From the NCBI GenBank assembly GCA_965225735.1, contig CBDDBN010000008.1, positions 1-64,000 on the forward strand: a stretch of DNA of 64,000 bases, given 5' to 3'. Below the pieces are notes generated by a model. It was not told the DNA's origin and searched no databases. It was given only the letters and a program-made list of their open reading frames with translations. The stretch is from Denitrobaculum sp965225735 (lineage in GTDB: Bacteria > Pseudomonadota > Alphaproteobacteria > Kiloniellales > Kiloniellaceae). This document shows, piece by piece, positions 56,700-64,000 of the stretch (the first letter of the stretch is position 1; every line of letters begins with the position of its first letter). A program made the translations under genes and the position numbers.

Positions 56700-57884
56700 T
56701 TATCTTGATGTGAGTTGCCGCATCGCGGCATCCAGGCCTTCCAGTGTCATCGGAAACATGCGGCCTTCCATCAGCTGCTGAATAATGCCGATGGAGGTGG
56801 TGTAGCCCCAGTAGGATTCCTTCATGGGATTCAGCCAGACGGCCGAGGGAAAGGCTTGCAACAGCCGTTGAATCCAGACCGCGCCCGCTTCCTTGTTCAT
56901 GTGCTCGACGCTGCCGCCAGGGTAGGTGATCTCATAGGGGCTCATGGAGGCATCGCCGACAAAGACAAGTTTGTAGTCGGAAGGGTAGGTGTGCAGCACT
57001 TCCCAGGTGTCGGTCGTTTCGCTCCAACGGCGGCGGTTCTCGCGCCAGAGGGCTTCGTAGGGACAGTTATGGAAGTAGTAGTACTCCAGATGCTTGAACT
57101 CGCTGCGCGCGGCTGAGAACAGCTCTTCGCAGGTTTTGATATGCGGATCCATCGAACCGCCGACGTCGAGCATCAACAGCAGCTTAACGGCGTTGTGCCG
57201 CTCCGGCACCAGCTTCACATCCAGCCAGCCGCCGTTTCGCGCCGTCGAAGAGATGGTGTCGTCCAAATCGAGCTCGGTTGCCGCACCTTCCCGGGCAAAG
57301 CTGCGCAGGCGCCGCAGAGCCATCTTGATATTGCGGGTCCCCAGCTCGACGCTGGAATCCAGGTCCTTGAATTCCCGCTTGTCCCAGACCTTGACCGCAC
57401 GGAAATTGCGATTGCCGTCCTGGCCGATGCGTACGCCTTCGGGATTGTAGCCATAGGCACCATAAGGAGAGGTGCCGCCGGTGCCGATCCACTTGCTGCC
57501 GCCCTGGTGGCGACCCTGTTGTTCTTCCAGACGTTTCTTCAGGGTTTCCATGAGCGCATCCCAACCGCCCATGGCTTTGATCTTAGCCTTTTCCTCCTCG
57601 GTGAGGTTCAATTCGGTCAGCTTTCGCAGCCATTCCTCGGGGATTTCTTCACTGAGGTCTTCGCCTTCGACCTTTTCCAGACCTTTGAAGACATGGCCGA
57701 AGACTTGATCGAAGCGATCGAGAAAGCGTTCATCCTTTACCAAGACCGTCCTCGCCAGATAGTAAAAGTCATCGACCCGGTAGTCGGCGACTCCCGACTT
57801 CACTGCGTTGATCAGGTCTAGATACTCGCGCAAGGTGACCGGCACCTCGGCGTCCCGCAGTTCGAAGAAGAGTTTCAGGAACAT
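56700..57884 (-). CDS. VWA domain protein, CoxE-like
   Basis: A 394-residue cytoplasmic protein with a C-terminal von Willebrand A domain. The metal (MIDAS) motif reads LLMLDVGGSMD: Asp-x-Gly-x-Ser, where the first canonical Ser is Gly. HLEYYYFHNCPYEALWRENR and the FVGDASMSPYEI segment are typical of this CoxE-like subgroup. The N-terminal half is helical and charged. It follows the MoxR ATPase gene by 37 bases. MoxR/VWA pairs act as metal-insertion or complex-remodelling chaperones in studied cases; the client here is unknown. Confidence 0.87.
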   Translation of the reverse strand: MFLKLFFELRDAEVPVTLREYLDLINAVKSGVADYRVDDFYYLARTVLVKDERFLDRFDQVFGHVFKGLEKVEGEDLSEEIPEEWLRKLTELNLTEEEKAKIKAMGGWDALMETLKKRLEEQQGRHQGGSKWIGTGGTSPYGAYGYNPEGVRIGQDGNRNFRAVKVWDKREFKDLDSSVELGTRNIKMALRRLRSFAREGAATELDLDDTISSTARNGGWLDVKLVPERHNAVKLLLMLDVGGSMDPHIKTCEELFSAARSEFKHLEYYYFHNCPYEALWRENRRRWSETTDTWEVLHTYPSDYKLVFVGDASMSPYEITYPGGSVEHMNKEAGAVWIQRLLQAFPSAVWLNPMKESYWGYTTSIGIIQQLMEGRMFPMTLEGLDAAMRQLTSR

Positions 57885-57921
57885 CGTTCAGTCGTCCTCA
57901 AGCCTCTTTGGGTGACGCGCT

Positions 57922-58767
57922 TCAGGTGCGTTCTCTGCGGTTTAGAAAAGCCAGACGTTCGAAAAGATGCACATCCTGTTCCGACTTCAAGAGTGCGCCA
58001 TAGAGCGGCGGGATAACACTGGAGCGGTCGTGCGCTCGCAGAACATCCTCGGGCATGTCCTCCGACATCAGCAGTTTCAGCCAGTCGAGAAGCTCTGAGG
58101 TCGAAGGTTTTTTGCGCAACCCGGTGACTTCTCTCACTTCGTAGAAAACCGTCAGGGCGTCGCGCAAAAGCTGTTGTTTCACATCGGGATAATGGACCTG
58201 AACGATCTGTTCCATGGTGTCGCGGTCCGGAAAACGAATGTAGTGAAAGAAACAGCGGCGCAGGAAAGCGTCAGGCAGTTCTTTCTCGTTGTTCGAGGTA
58301 ATGATCACGATCGGACGGTTGCGCGCCTTGACCAGTTGCTGGGTCTCATGGACGTAGAATTCCATCCGGTCGAGTTCCTGCAGCAAGTCGTTCGGAAACT
58401 CGATATCCGCCTTGTCGATCTCGTCGATCAGCAGAACCGGCGCAACCTCTGCCTCGAAGGCCTCCCAAAGTTTGCCTTTGACGATGTAGTTAGCGATGTC
58501 GTTAACCCGATCGTCGCCCAACTGGCCGTCCCGCAATCGGGCCACGGCGTCGTATTCATAGAGGCCGTGCTGTGCCTTGGTCGTCGACTTGACGTTCCAC
58601 TCGATCAGGTTCCGGCCGAGGGATTCAGCAACCTGAGCGGCAAGGACGGTCTTACCGGTGCCCGGTTCTCCCTTAACCAGCAGGGGCCGTTCCAGCGTTA
58701 TCGCGGCATTTACGCCGACCTTGAGGTCCTCTGTCGCCACATAAGCATCGGTCCCTTGAAACTGCAC
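57922..58767 (-). CDS. MoxR family AAA+ ATPase
   Basis: I place the start at GTG 58767, with AGGAGG eight bases upstream, so the protein begins MQFQGTDAYVATEDL as in relatives; the open frame continues 180 bases upstream without similarity and overlaps the divergent nucleosidase gene. The 281-residue ATPase has Walker A GEPGTGKT (33-40), Walker B VLLIDEIDKAD, and sensor 1 in IVIITSNNEKELPDAF. The C-terminal lid follows. It pairs with the CoxE-like gene downstream. Confidence 0.92.
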   Translation of the reverse strand: MQFQGTDAYVATEDLKVGVNAAITLERPLLVKGEPGTGKTVLAAQVAESLGRNLIEWNVKSTTKAQHGLYEYDAVARLRDGQLGDDRVNDIANYIVKGKLWEAFEAEVAPVLLIDEIDKADIEFPNDLLQELDRMEFYVHETQQLVKARNRPIVIITSNNEKELPDAFLRRCFFHYIRFPDRDTMEQIVQVHYPDVKQQLLRDALTVFYEVREVTGLRKKPSTSELLDWLKLLMSEDMPEDVLRAHDRSSVIPPLYGALLKSEQDVHLFERLAFLNRRERT

Positions 58768-58928
58768 GCCCGGTCCTCCTCGGAAAAGCACTGGATAGCT
58801 GCGCCCCTGCAGGGCAGCGTTTTGAAACTTGGCGCAGACTAGCTGCGGCCTTCCCAAAGCGAAAGGCTTGAACTGCGGTTGGTCGAAACCGTATAGCTTT
58901 GGAACTTCCCGAAAGTAAGGAGTCGCCC

Positions 58929-59702
58929 GTGTCCGATCGAGAAACACCCGCCATCGGCATCATTTGCGCCATCCCCGATGAAATCGCACAGTTTGGCAGC
59001 GCCTTTCGGCAGGAAAAAACGACCAGCTTCGGCGGTTTCGACTTCGCGGAAGGCGAAATGGAAGGCAGACGCTGCATCCTGGTCGAGGCCGGTATGGGCA
59101 AAGTCAATGCCGCTGTGGTCGCGACCATCCTGGCCCAGCAGTTCGGTTGTGGAAGCCTGCTGTTTTCCGGCGTCGCCGGCGGGCTCGATCCAACCTTGGG
59201 GATTGGGGATGTGATCATCGGCCAGCATCTGATCCAGCACGACTATGGCATCATCAACAACGAGGTCACCGAAAGCTATCATCCTGGCCATCTGCCGATT
59301 TTCGCGCCCAGCGATCGCTTTGGCTATCACATGAGCGATGCCTTGCGCGCGAAGATCGAGACCGCGCTGCAAGGCTTTGAATTACCGGCACTTTCGTCGG
59401 CTGCGAGTGGTGGCAATGGGCGAAGCCCGAAACTACAGTTCGGCACGATCCTGACCGGGGATCAATTCGTGAACTGCACTTCGACCCGCAATCGCTTGCA
59501 TAACGAACTTGGCGGTCAGGCGGTCGAGATGGAGGGCGCTGCCGTCGCCCAGGTCGCCGAGCGCTTCGGCCTTGACTGGCTGATCGTGCGTTCGCTTAGC
59601 GATCTGGCCGGCGAGGAGAGCGGAATCGATTTCATAAAGTTTCTCCATGAAACAGCTGCCGGCGCCGCGATTGTGCTGCGGCGCCTGATTACCGTTCTCT
59701 AG
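58929..59702 (+). CDS. mtnN: 5'-methylthioadenosine/S-adenosylhomocysteine nucleosidase
   Basis: A 257-residue nucleosidase that splits methylthioadenosine and S-adenosylhomocysteine to adenine. The start is GTG 58929 with AAGGAG eight bases upstream, giving MSDRETPAIGIICAIPDE. GIICAIPDEI, VEAGMGKVNAA, FSGVAGGLD, GTILTGDQFV, AVEMEGAAVAQV and RSLSDLAG (catalytic Asp) mark the family. An insertion of about 20 residues with SSAASGGNGRS near 160 is longer than in E. coli. It removes by-products of SAM-dependent methyltransferases. Confidence 0.9.
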   Translation: MSDRETPAIGIICAIPDEIAQFGSAFRQEKTTSFGGFDFAEGEMEGRRCILVEAGMGKVNAAVVATILAQQFGCGSLLFSGVAGGLDPTLGIGDVIIGQHLIQHDYGIINNEVTESYHPGHLPIFAPSDRFGYHMSDALRAKIETALQGFELPALSSAASGGNGRSPKLQFGTILTGDQFVNCTSTRNRLHNELGGQAVEMEGAAVAQVAERFGLDWLIVRSLSDLAGEESGIDFIKFLHETAAGAAIVLRRLITVL

Positions 59703-59726
59703 TTCACCTTCCACCAGGAGACGACT

Positions 59727-60137
59727 ATGCCAGACACCCCTCTCACACTCGGCGTCGATCATGTCGGCCTCGCCGTGAGCAACCTCGAGGCTTCCGAAGA
59801 CTTCTTCACCTCATGTCTTGGCTGGAGACGGGTAGGGGGCAAACCTGAGTACCCCGCCGCTTTTGTCTCAGACGGCAAGTCGGTGCTGACCCTCTGGCAG
59901 GTGACTGAACCCGAGAGTTGCGTGGCCTTCGACCGGCATCAAAACGTCGGTCTCCATCACTTGGCCTTAAAAGTAGCGGACGAAGAGGCCTTGAACAGCC
60001 TGTTCGAGACGGTAAAGGACTGGCCCGGCGTGAAAGTCGAGTTTTCACCGGAGCCCTCGGGGGCGGGCCCCAAAATCCACGCGATGATCAGAGAGCCTGG
60101 AGGTTTGCGCGTGGAGTTCGCCTACGATCCGCGCTGA
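59727..60137 (+). CDS. VOC family protein (glyoxalase/dioxygenase fold)
   Basis: A 136-residue vicinal-oxygen-chelate protein. VDHVGLAVSNLEASEDFFTS opens the first module and GLHHLALKVADEEAL the second; REPGGLRVEFAYDP ends it. His, His and Glu ligands appear at the expected places, so it probably binds a metal. It differs clearly from the GloA at 48754. CCAGGAG precedes the ATG; it follows mtnN by 24 bases and may be cotranscribed. The substrate cannot be predicted. Confidence 0.85.
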   Translation: MPDTPLTLGVDHVGLAVSNLEASEDFFTSCLGWRRVGGKPEYPAAFVSDGKSVLTLWQVTEPESCVAFDRHQNVGLHHLALKVADEEALNSLFETVKDWPGVKVEFSPEPSGAGPKIHAMIREPGGLRVEFAYDPR

Positions 60138-60253
60138 CTTCGGCCTATTCGCAGGCCTGCGGATCAGAAACGAAAGGGGATCCGCGATACGAAAAAGCCC
60201 GCGAGCGCCAGTTTCTAACGCTCGCTAGGCTATCGGCGTTCCGCAGCGCAGTG

Positions 60254-60472
60254 TCAGACGGAAAGATCGACTAGGCTGCCGCGACCGGATGCTTCTTTCG
60301 GCACGGTCTCCTCATTGCGCGTAATCTCTGTACGATCGCTGGCTTCGACCGGTCGGGCCGTTTCGGGCGCCGTCGATTGAGAGATTCTTGGCTGATTGGC
60401 AACCAAGGACGGAGCGGCAGAGGTGTCGCCATCGCGCACCGCAGCCGGCGTTATGGGACTCTGAATAATCAT
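60254..60472 (-). CDS. Small hypothetical protein ending RGSLVDLSV
   Basis: A 72-residue, mostly polar frame (MIIQSPITPAAVRDGDTS at the start) ending in GRGSLVDLSV. Small alphaproteobacterial proteins with a polar body and an RGxxVD-type C-terminus exist, which is why I list it. There is no clear ribosome binding site, and its upstream region is the AT-rich island. It may be non-coding. Confidence 0.35.
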   Translation of the reverse strand: MIIQSPITPAAVRDGDTSAAPSLVANQPRISQSTAPETARPVEASDRTEITRNEETVPKEASGRGSLVDLSV

Positions 60473-60612
60473 AATTTGGATATATACTCTTATATAAGTA
60501 ATATTTCAAGAAAAAAATGAATTTTTATAAATACAATAAATATATAAATCTAATATAATTTGAATAAAATTTAATTTTACAAATAAAGATCAAATTTTAT
60601 TTTTAAGCAACA
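60473..60612. other. Extreme AT-rich island without genes
   Basis: About 140 bases made almost only of A and T (for example ATAAATATATAAATCTAATA), in a GC-rich genome. It contains many TATAAT-like sequences on both strands and no credible gene. The stretch 60613-60863 that follows returns to normal composition and holds only the short tandem repeat listed next. Confidence 0.75.
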
Positions 60613-60808
60613 TCGATTGCTCGTTGGGCAAATTGACTGTTGCAGGGGGAGGATGCCGCCTGCTAACCCTTTGCGGCGCGACTATCGGGGGATTCGGCAG
60701 GAAAAACTGCCATTTCGTTGTAATAGCTGCGCGAGAGATCAACATGTTAATAGGCTGCTCGGCCTCGGTTTGCGAATCCCCGCGGATAAAGCACTAAATT
60801 TGGCCGTT

Positions 60809-60853
60809 GAGCCTATTCAGGCCGAGCCCGTTCAGGCCGAGCCCATTCAGACG
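60809..60853 (+). repeat. 15-bp tandem repeat, three copies, before the DUF3126 gene
   Basis: Units GAGCCTATTCAGGCC, GAGCCCGTTCAGGCC and GAGCCCATTCAGACG, ending 10 bases before the DUF3126 start. The period of 15 keeps any reading frame. It probably lies in the leader; the frames through it give EPxQA or RPSPF repeats. Confidence 0.8.
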
Positions 60854-60863
60854 GAGTTCCAAC

Positions 60864-61082
60864 GTGGATACATCAGAAGTCCTGCGCATCCAGCGTTATC
60901 TGCGCGAAAAGTTCAACACAGAACGGCTCACGTTGGATATGAAGAGCAAGAAAAGCGATTCGATCGAGGTCAACATCGGTGGTGAGTTCATCGGCGTGAT
61001 CTACAAAGACGAAGACGAAGGGGAAACCTCCTACGCCTTTAACATGGCGATCCTGGACATCGATCTCCCACCGGAGTCCTGA
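60864..61082 (+). CDS. DUF3126 family protein
   Basis: A 72-residue protein of a short alphaproteobacterial family of unknown function. SEVLRIQRYLREKFNTERLT opens it, followed by KSDSIEVNIGGEFIGVIYKD and SYAFNMAILDIDLP. I chose GTG 60864, with GGAG eight bases upstream; the open frame continues 57 bases further but runs through the tandem repeat. Confidence 0.85.
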   Translation: MDTSEVLRIQRYLREKFNTERLTLDMKSKKSDSIEVNIGGEFIGVIYKDEDEGETSYAFNMAILDIDLPPES

Positions 61083-61224
61083 CAGGCCGCTGAAAGGCCC
61101 GCAGAGAGCGCAAGCCAATCATCGCACTTTACGTTTGGCATCAACGCACCGCTCAGCCGACTTTCTGAGGCATCTCAGGGAGGATGGACTCGTCGCGCGC
61201 TAAGCCTCGCTTGCGTCTAGGCTT

Positions 61225-61587
61225 CTAGTGCTTCTGTTCGTTTTCTCGAGCGCAAGAGATACAGGTTGTTGCGGTTGGATCCAATTCCAGGCGTTTCAAG
61301 GCGATGTCCTCACCGCAAAGCACGCAATAACCGTAGTCTCCGTCTGCAATACGCTCTAAGGCGGCCTCGATTCGGCTCAATTCGATTGAACGCCGTCTCT
61401 CGGTCTCGAGCGACATGGCTTGGTTCTGCAACGCATCCATGCGTGACAGGCGACCGACTCGAGTCTGGTCCAGTTCAACGGGCCGTCGCTGATCTTCACT
61501 GCTGGCTGTCAGCCCCTGAAGCTCGGCACGGCGTTCGTGCAGGCGCTTGGTCACGGCAGGAATATCGATGTCGTTTCGGTCAGTCAC
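61225..61587 (-). CDS. DksA/TraR C4-type zinc finger protein
   Basis: A 120-residue protein with an N-terminal helical hairpin (about 8-80) and a C-terminal C4 zinc finger: GYCVLCGEDI then TCISCARENE. It resembles DksA/TraR proteins that enter the RNA polymerase secondary channel, but it is shorter than DksA, and the acidic tip residues of the coiled coil are not clear. The start is GTG at 61587 with a poor ribosome binding site. Confidence 0.85.
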   Translation of the reverse strand: MTDRNDIDIPAVTKRLHERRAELQGLTASSEDQRRPVELDQTRVGRLSRMDALQNQAMSLETERRRSIELSRIEAALERIADGDYGYCVLCGEDIALKRLELDPTATTCISCARENEQKH

Positions 61588-61640
61588 AAGAACCCATACC
61601 GTAGCAGAAAAAATGGCAGTTCGTATAGCCTCGTCCTAAA

Positions 61641-61826
61641 TTGCCCAAAGCCAGGGTATCGAAGAGGGTACAAATCCTCTGCACTTTTAAGGGGCAAAAG
61701 ATAGAAGGCGCGCCCGTTACAGAAAAACACACGAAATCGGCAATTCGATTCCTGGTATCTCATGCGACCGGAGATGAGGTCATCTTGATCGAACAGAGTC
61801 GCAATGCCCGAACCGGCCCGAATTAA
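61641..61826 (+). CDS. Possible small protein
   Basis: A 61-residue frame beginning at TTG, basic at the N-terminus (MPKARVSKRVQILCTFKGQK) and containing SAIRFLVSHATGDEVILIEQ. I do not recognise it and there is no clear ribosome binding site. It is listed because it fills most of an otherwise empty 350-base interval before the tRNA-Leu promoter. Confidence 0.25.
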   Translation: MPKARVSKRVQILCTFKGQKIEGAPVTEKHTKSAIRFLVSHATGDEVILIEQSRNARTGPN

Positions 61827-61865
61827 GGGAAAAGCCGAATAAATGCGACAGGGCGTAAATTTCCA

Positions 61866-61893
61866 TTGCCCTTTCGAAATAGAACGTTATAAA
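61866..61893 (+). promoter_or_regulatory. Probable promoter of the tRNA-Leu genes
   Basis: TTGCCC (61866-61871), a 16-base spacer and TATAAA (61888-61893), about 41 bases before the first tRNA-Leu. It may serve both tRNAs. Confidence 0.5.
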
Positions 61894-61934
61894 TCCGGCT
61901 CCGTGATGACGGGCCAACGGCTCGTTCCATGCAT

Positions 61935-62021
61935 GCGGCTGTGGCGGAATCGGTAGACGCGCAACGTTGAGGTCGTTGTCCTCGAAAGGGGGTGGAGGTT
62001 CAAGTCCTCTCAGCCGCACCA
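61935..62021 (+). tRNA. tRNA-Leu (anticodon GAG)
   Basis: An 87-nt class II tRNA with encoded CCA. The acceptor GCGGCTG pairs with CAGCCGC. The anticodon stem CAACG/CGTTG encloses TTGAGGT. A long variable arm (TCCTCGAAAGGGGG) and the T arm GAGG-TTCAAGT-CCTC follow. It decodes CUC and CUU. Confidence 0.96.
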
Positions 62022-62096
62022 AGATCGGGGTCCGACCCGATAAACATGGAAATCACGGAACGCGATCAAGGTGCACCTGACCTGATTGTCGAATAT

Positions 62097-62183
62097 GCGG
62101 ATGTGGCGGAATTGGTAGACGCGCATGCTTCAGGTGCATGTTCCCGTACGGGAGTGGAGGTTCAAGTCCTCTCATCCGCACCA
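62097..62183 (+). tRNA. tRNA-Leu (anticodon CAG)
   Basis: An 87-nt class II tRNA with encoded CCA. The acceptor GCGGATG pairs with CATCCGC. The anticodon stem CATGC/GCATG encloses TTCAGGT. The variable arm TTCCCGTACGGGAG is a perfect hairpin. It lies 75 bases after tRNA-Leu(GAG); the two differ mainly in anticodon and variable arms, suggesting an old tandem duplication. It decodes CUG. Confidence 0.97.
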
Positions 62184-62305
62184 AATCTTACTCACCAGCA
62201 AAGTCTTTCATGCTAGCGGCCTCCGAATTTAGAGGTCTTCCGCAAACATTTTGTCCTTCAAACCGGCCTCTGCAAGAAGATGATCGCGACCTTGTAAGGT
62301 CATGT

Positions 62306-62616
62306 TAGAGCATGTTCCGACCACACGGGATCATTTGACCGGGAAGATTTTCCGTTCTGACAAGGCGTGGTTCGCAATGCGATGCAGCGCGTCGGATGCC
62401 GCCGCATCGGATGCCGCCGCATCGGATGCCGCCGCATCGGATAAAAGCCGCAACGCGGTCAGGGCGGAAAAGAACCCGGCCTTCGGTAGGCTTTGAAGGC
62501 TCATCGGCCGCGTAGCGACGCTTGCCCGATGCTCTGCATCGCGCCGCGCGCCGCGCCTTACCGAGTGAGACTTCAAAGCCCATCAAATTGATCCCGTGTG
62601 GTCGGAATATGCTCTA
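62306..62616. mobile_element. MITE-like element with 33-bp terminal inverted repeats
   Basis: Left end 62306-62338 (TAGAGCATGTTCCGACCACA onward) and right end 62583-62616 are inverted copies differing at one base and one indel. Sequences further inside also pair, imperfectly (GCGATGCAG on the left against CTGCATCGC on the right), so the 311-base element could fold into one long hairpin. It carries no transposase and no credible gene. Its TAGAGCAT ends resemble interspersed repeats that I recall from other alphaproteobacteria. It fills most of the 630 bases between tRNA-Leu(CAG) and the DUF502 gene. No clear target-site duplication is visible. Confidence 0.65.
62391..62442 (+). repeat. 15-bp tandem repeat inside the MITE-like element
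   Basis: Three full copies of (G/A)TCGGATGCCGCCGC at 62391-62435 and a partial fourth to 62442. The period is a multiple of three, so open frames on both strands run through it, but these look incidental. Confidence 0.85.
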
Positions 62617-62813
62617 GCTCGCAGAGATCTTCTTCACTACTGTACGTCAGTTGGGGGCTGTCGATCGGCGTGAACTGCTGCGAACAAAGTCTGTTTGTCC
62701 GCACTGGCAGATTGGCCGGCTGATGCCCATATCTGACAGAATTATAGGCCGGTGCGCGAAGCTTGCCGGCTCCATTTTGCTGAGAGCCAAGCCGGCAGAG
62801 GGACAGAACCCGG

Positions 62814-64000
62814 ATGACGATCAAGAAAGATCGGAAAAAGGCCAGTAGCCGCACTGCAGGAAAGCCGAAGCCGGTTCATGCCCTGAGTTTCGCTGGCCGC
62901 TTGCGAAACTACTTCCTTGCCGGATTACTCGTTGCGGCGCCGATCGGCATTACCTTTTGGCTGGCGTGGCAATTCATCACCTTCGTTGATAGCAAAGTTC
63001 GGCCTCTAATCCCTGTTAAATGGAACCCAGAGAGCTATCTGCCCTTTGCAATTCCGGGGCTGGGTTTGTTGGTCGTACTGATTTCCTTGACCATTGTCGG
63101 CTCAGTCACGACCGGATACCTGGGCCGCTTGATCACCCGGGTCAGCGAAAGCGCCATTTCGCAGCTGCCGATCGTACGCAGTGTCTACAGCTGGACAAGA
63201 CAGGTCTTCGAGACTGTTTTATCCCAGAAATCCAATGCGTTCCGGGAAGTGGTGCTTGTCGAGTATCCGAATCGCGGCACTTGGGCGGTCGGCTTCATCA
63301 CTGGCCGAACCGAAGGCGAAGTGCAGGACTTGACCAGCGAGACCGTGGTCAACGTCTTTGTCCCCGCGACACCGAACCCGACCACGGGATTTCTACTGTT
63401 CATTCCCGAACGCGATGTTCACCACCTGGACCTGACCGTTGAAGAGGGGATCAAGCTGGTCATTTCCAGCGGCATCGTCACACCGCCGGAGAATGGCACA
63501 CCAAACGGCCGTTCGCTTGAGCGGAAGAAAGAGGAAGAGAAACCTGAAGTCCACAGTTCGCACCAACTCGGCTTCATCGGACGGCTCCGCAACCACTTTC
63601 TCACCGGCATCCTGATCACAGCCCCCATTGGCATCACCTGTTGGCTGGCGATTGAAATCGTCACCTTCATCGATGATTGGGTGACACCGCTGATTCCGGC
63701 CAAATGGAATCCCGAAACCTATCTGCCCTTCGGTATCCCCGGGCTCGGTGTGATCGTCGTCCTGGTGGTGCTTACCCTGATCGGATTTCTCACCGCCGGG
63801 CTGGTAGGACGCAGCATCGTGCGCACAGGCGAGCGGCTCCTCGATCGTATGCCCGTGATTCGCGGGGTCTACGGCGCTCTGAAACAGATCTTCGAAGCGG
63901 TCTTCAAGCAGCAGTCGGCGGCTTTTCGAGACGTCGTCTTGGTGCAGTACCCGCGAGAGGAAAGTTGGGCAATTGGCTTTCTGACTGGCGATGCAAACCA
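62814..64000 (+). CDS. Membrane protein with two fused DUF502 domains (3' end outside window)
   Basis: The frame from ATG 62814 stays open to the window edge (at least 395 codons). Domain 1 (about 28-225) is a complete DUF502 protein: GRLRNYFLAGLLVAAPIGIT, KWNPESYLPFAIPGLG, TGYLGRLITR, a VFETVLSQKSNAF segment and the usual FLLFIPERDVHHLDLTVEEG end. A charged linker (226-256) leads directly into domain 2: GRLRNHFLTGILITAPIGIT, KWNPETYLPFGIPGLG, MPVIRGVYGALKQIFEAVF. Each domain has two membrane helices followed by a soluble part. DUF502 proteins normally carry a single domain and have no firm function. The two halves are similar but well diverged, so the duplication is old. Confidence 0.88.
   Translation, partial: MTIKKDRKKASSRTAGKPKPVHALSFAGRLRNYFLAGLLVAAPIGITFWLAWQFITFVDSKVRPLIPVKWNPESYLPFAIPGLGLLVVLISLTIVGSVTTGYLGRLITRVSESAISQLPIVRSVYSWTRQVFETVLSQKSNAFREVVLVEYPNRGTWAVGFITGRTEGEVQDLTSETVVNVFVPATPNPTTGFLLFIPERDVHHLDLTVEEGIKLVISSGIVTPPENGTPNGRSLERKKEEEKPEVHSSHQLGFIGRLRNHFLTGILITAPIGITCWLAIEIVTFIDDWVTPLIPAKWNPETYLPFGIPGLGVIVVLVVLTLIGFLTAGLVGRSIVRTGERLLDRMPVIRGVYGALKQIFEAVFKQQSAAFRDVVLVQYPREESWAIGFLTGDAN

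Noticed and set aside
60617..60985. 122-codon plus-strand frame with EPxQA repeats
   Set aside because: It overlaps the DUF3126 gene in another phase, and its repeats come from the 15-bp tandem array; there is no ribosome binding site.
62391..62442. Possible CRISPR array
   Set aside because: The 15-bp units are directly adjacent with no spacers, and no cas genes are near.
63020..63442. 140-codon plus-strand frame
   Set aside because: It is out of phase with the clearly conserved DUF502 frame from 62814, which covers it.
62814..64000. DUF502 double domain as an assembly duplication
   Set aside because: The two copies differ at many positions and are joined by a distinct linker, so they are not a duplicated read or contig overlap.

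Overview
This window is a chromosomal segment from a GC-rich alphaproteobacterium, most likely a Rhodospirillales/Kiloniellales-type lineage. The evidence is gene order and protein families. The first third carries a run of housekeeping genes in an order I know from alphaproteobacteria: xth, erpA, dgt, argS, SPOR protein, nagZ, scpA, scpB, tatA, tatB, tatC, serS, surE, pcm, LysM/LytM lipoprotein, yajC, secD, secF, Mth938-type protein. Small families I know mainly from alphaproteobacteria (DUF3126, the MCHIFAGQDP ribbon-helix-helix protein, the NDUFAF6-like squalene-synthase relative) agree with this. No species name can be justified from sequence alone.

Layout. 1-2.6 kb: end of an MlrC-type gene, rhomboid protease, exonuclease III, ErpA. 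2.7-17.6 kb: a dense plus-strand block for dNTP and tRNA metabolism, cell-wall recycling and remodelling, chromosome condensation, Tat export and protein repair, with many 1-8 bp overlaps; an ABC ATPase without a permease sits between scpB and tatA. 18.7-22.2 kb: yajC-secD-secF and a Mth938-type gene. 22.2-30.7 kb: OmpA-like lipoprotein, Fe superoxide dismutase, NDUFAF6-like protein, TrmFO, UvrA and SSB (divergent, with a possible SOS box), and an ElaA-type acetyltransferase. 30.7-34.9 kb: a LivJ-type periplasmic binding protein cotranscribed with a large hybrid histidine kinase whose Hpt-like tail lacks the phosphorylatable His. 35.4-39.2 kb: gyrA, coaD, tRNA-Lys. 39.4-43.1 kb: PAP2 phosphatase and a PepSY/response regulator/kinase operon.

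Accessory region. 43.2-46.2 kb: a four-gene overlapping operon of an arylsulfotransferase-family protein, a tiny AYVGPG membrane protein, a second membrane protein and a P-loop sulfotransferase. 46.5-48.7 kb: GMC oxidoreductase with a Tat-exported gluconate-dehydrogenase subunit-3 protein. 48.7-53.1 kb: glyoxalase I, ribbon-helix-helix protein, retropepsin-like protease, DUF1499 protein, lipoprotein, PilZ protein, acetyltransferase. 53.1-56.4 kb: a three-gene overlapping operon of a tiny AYLDPGTG membrane protein, a kinase-like/methyltransferase fusion and a membrane sulfatase-superfamily enzyme. The two tiny proteins share architecture, so the two operons may be related envelope-decoration cassettes; this is my best candidate for an undescribed system. 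56.7-64 kb: CoxE/MoxR pair, MTA/SAH nucleosidase, VOC protein, DUF3126, DksA-type protein, two tRNA-Leu genes, a MITE-like element, and a gene with two fused DUF502 domains that runs off the window.

Start codons were moved from the longest open frame wherever a Shine-Dalgarno sequence or family N-terminus argued for it, as stated per gene. No complete IS element, prophage, CRISPR array or rRNA gene was seen.
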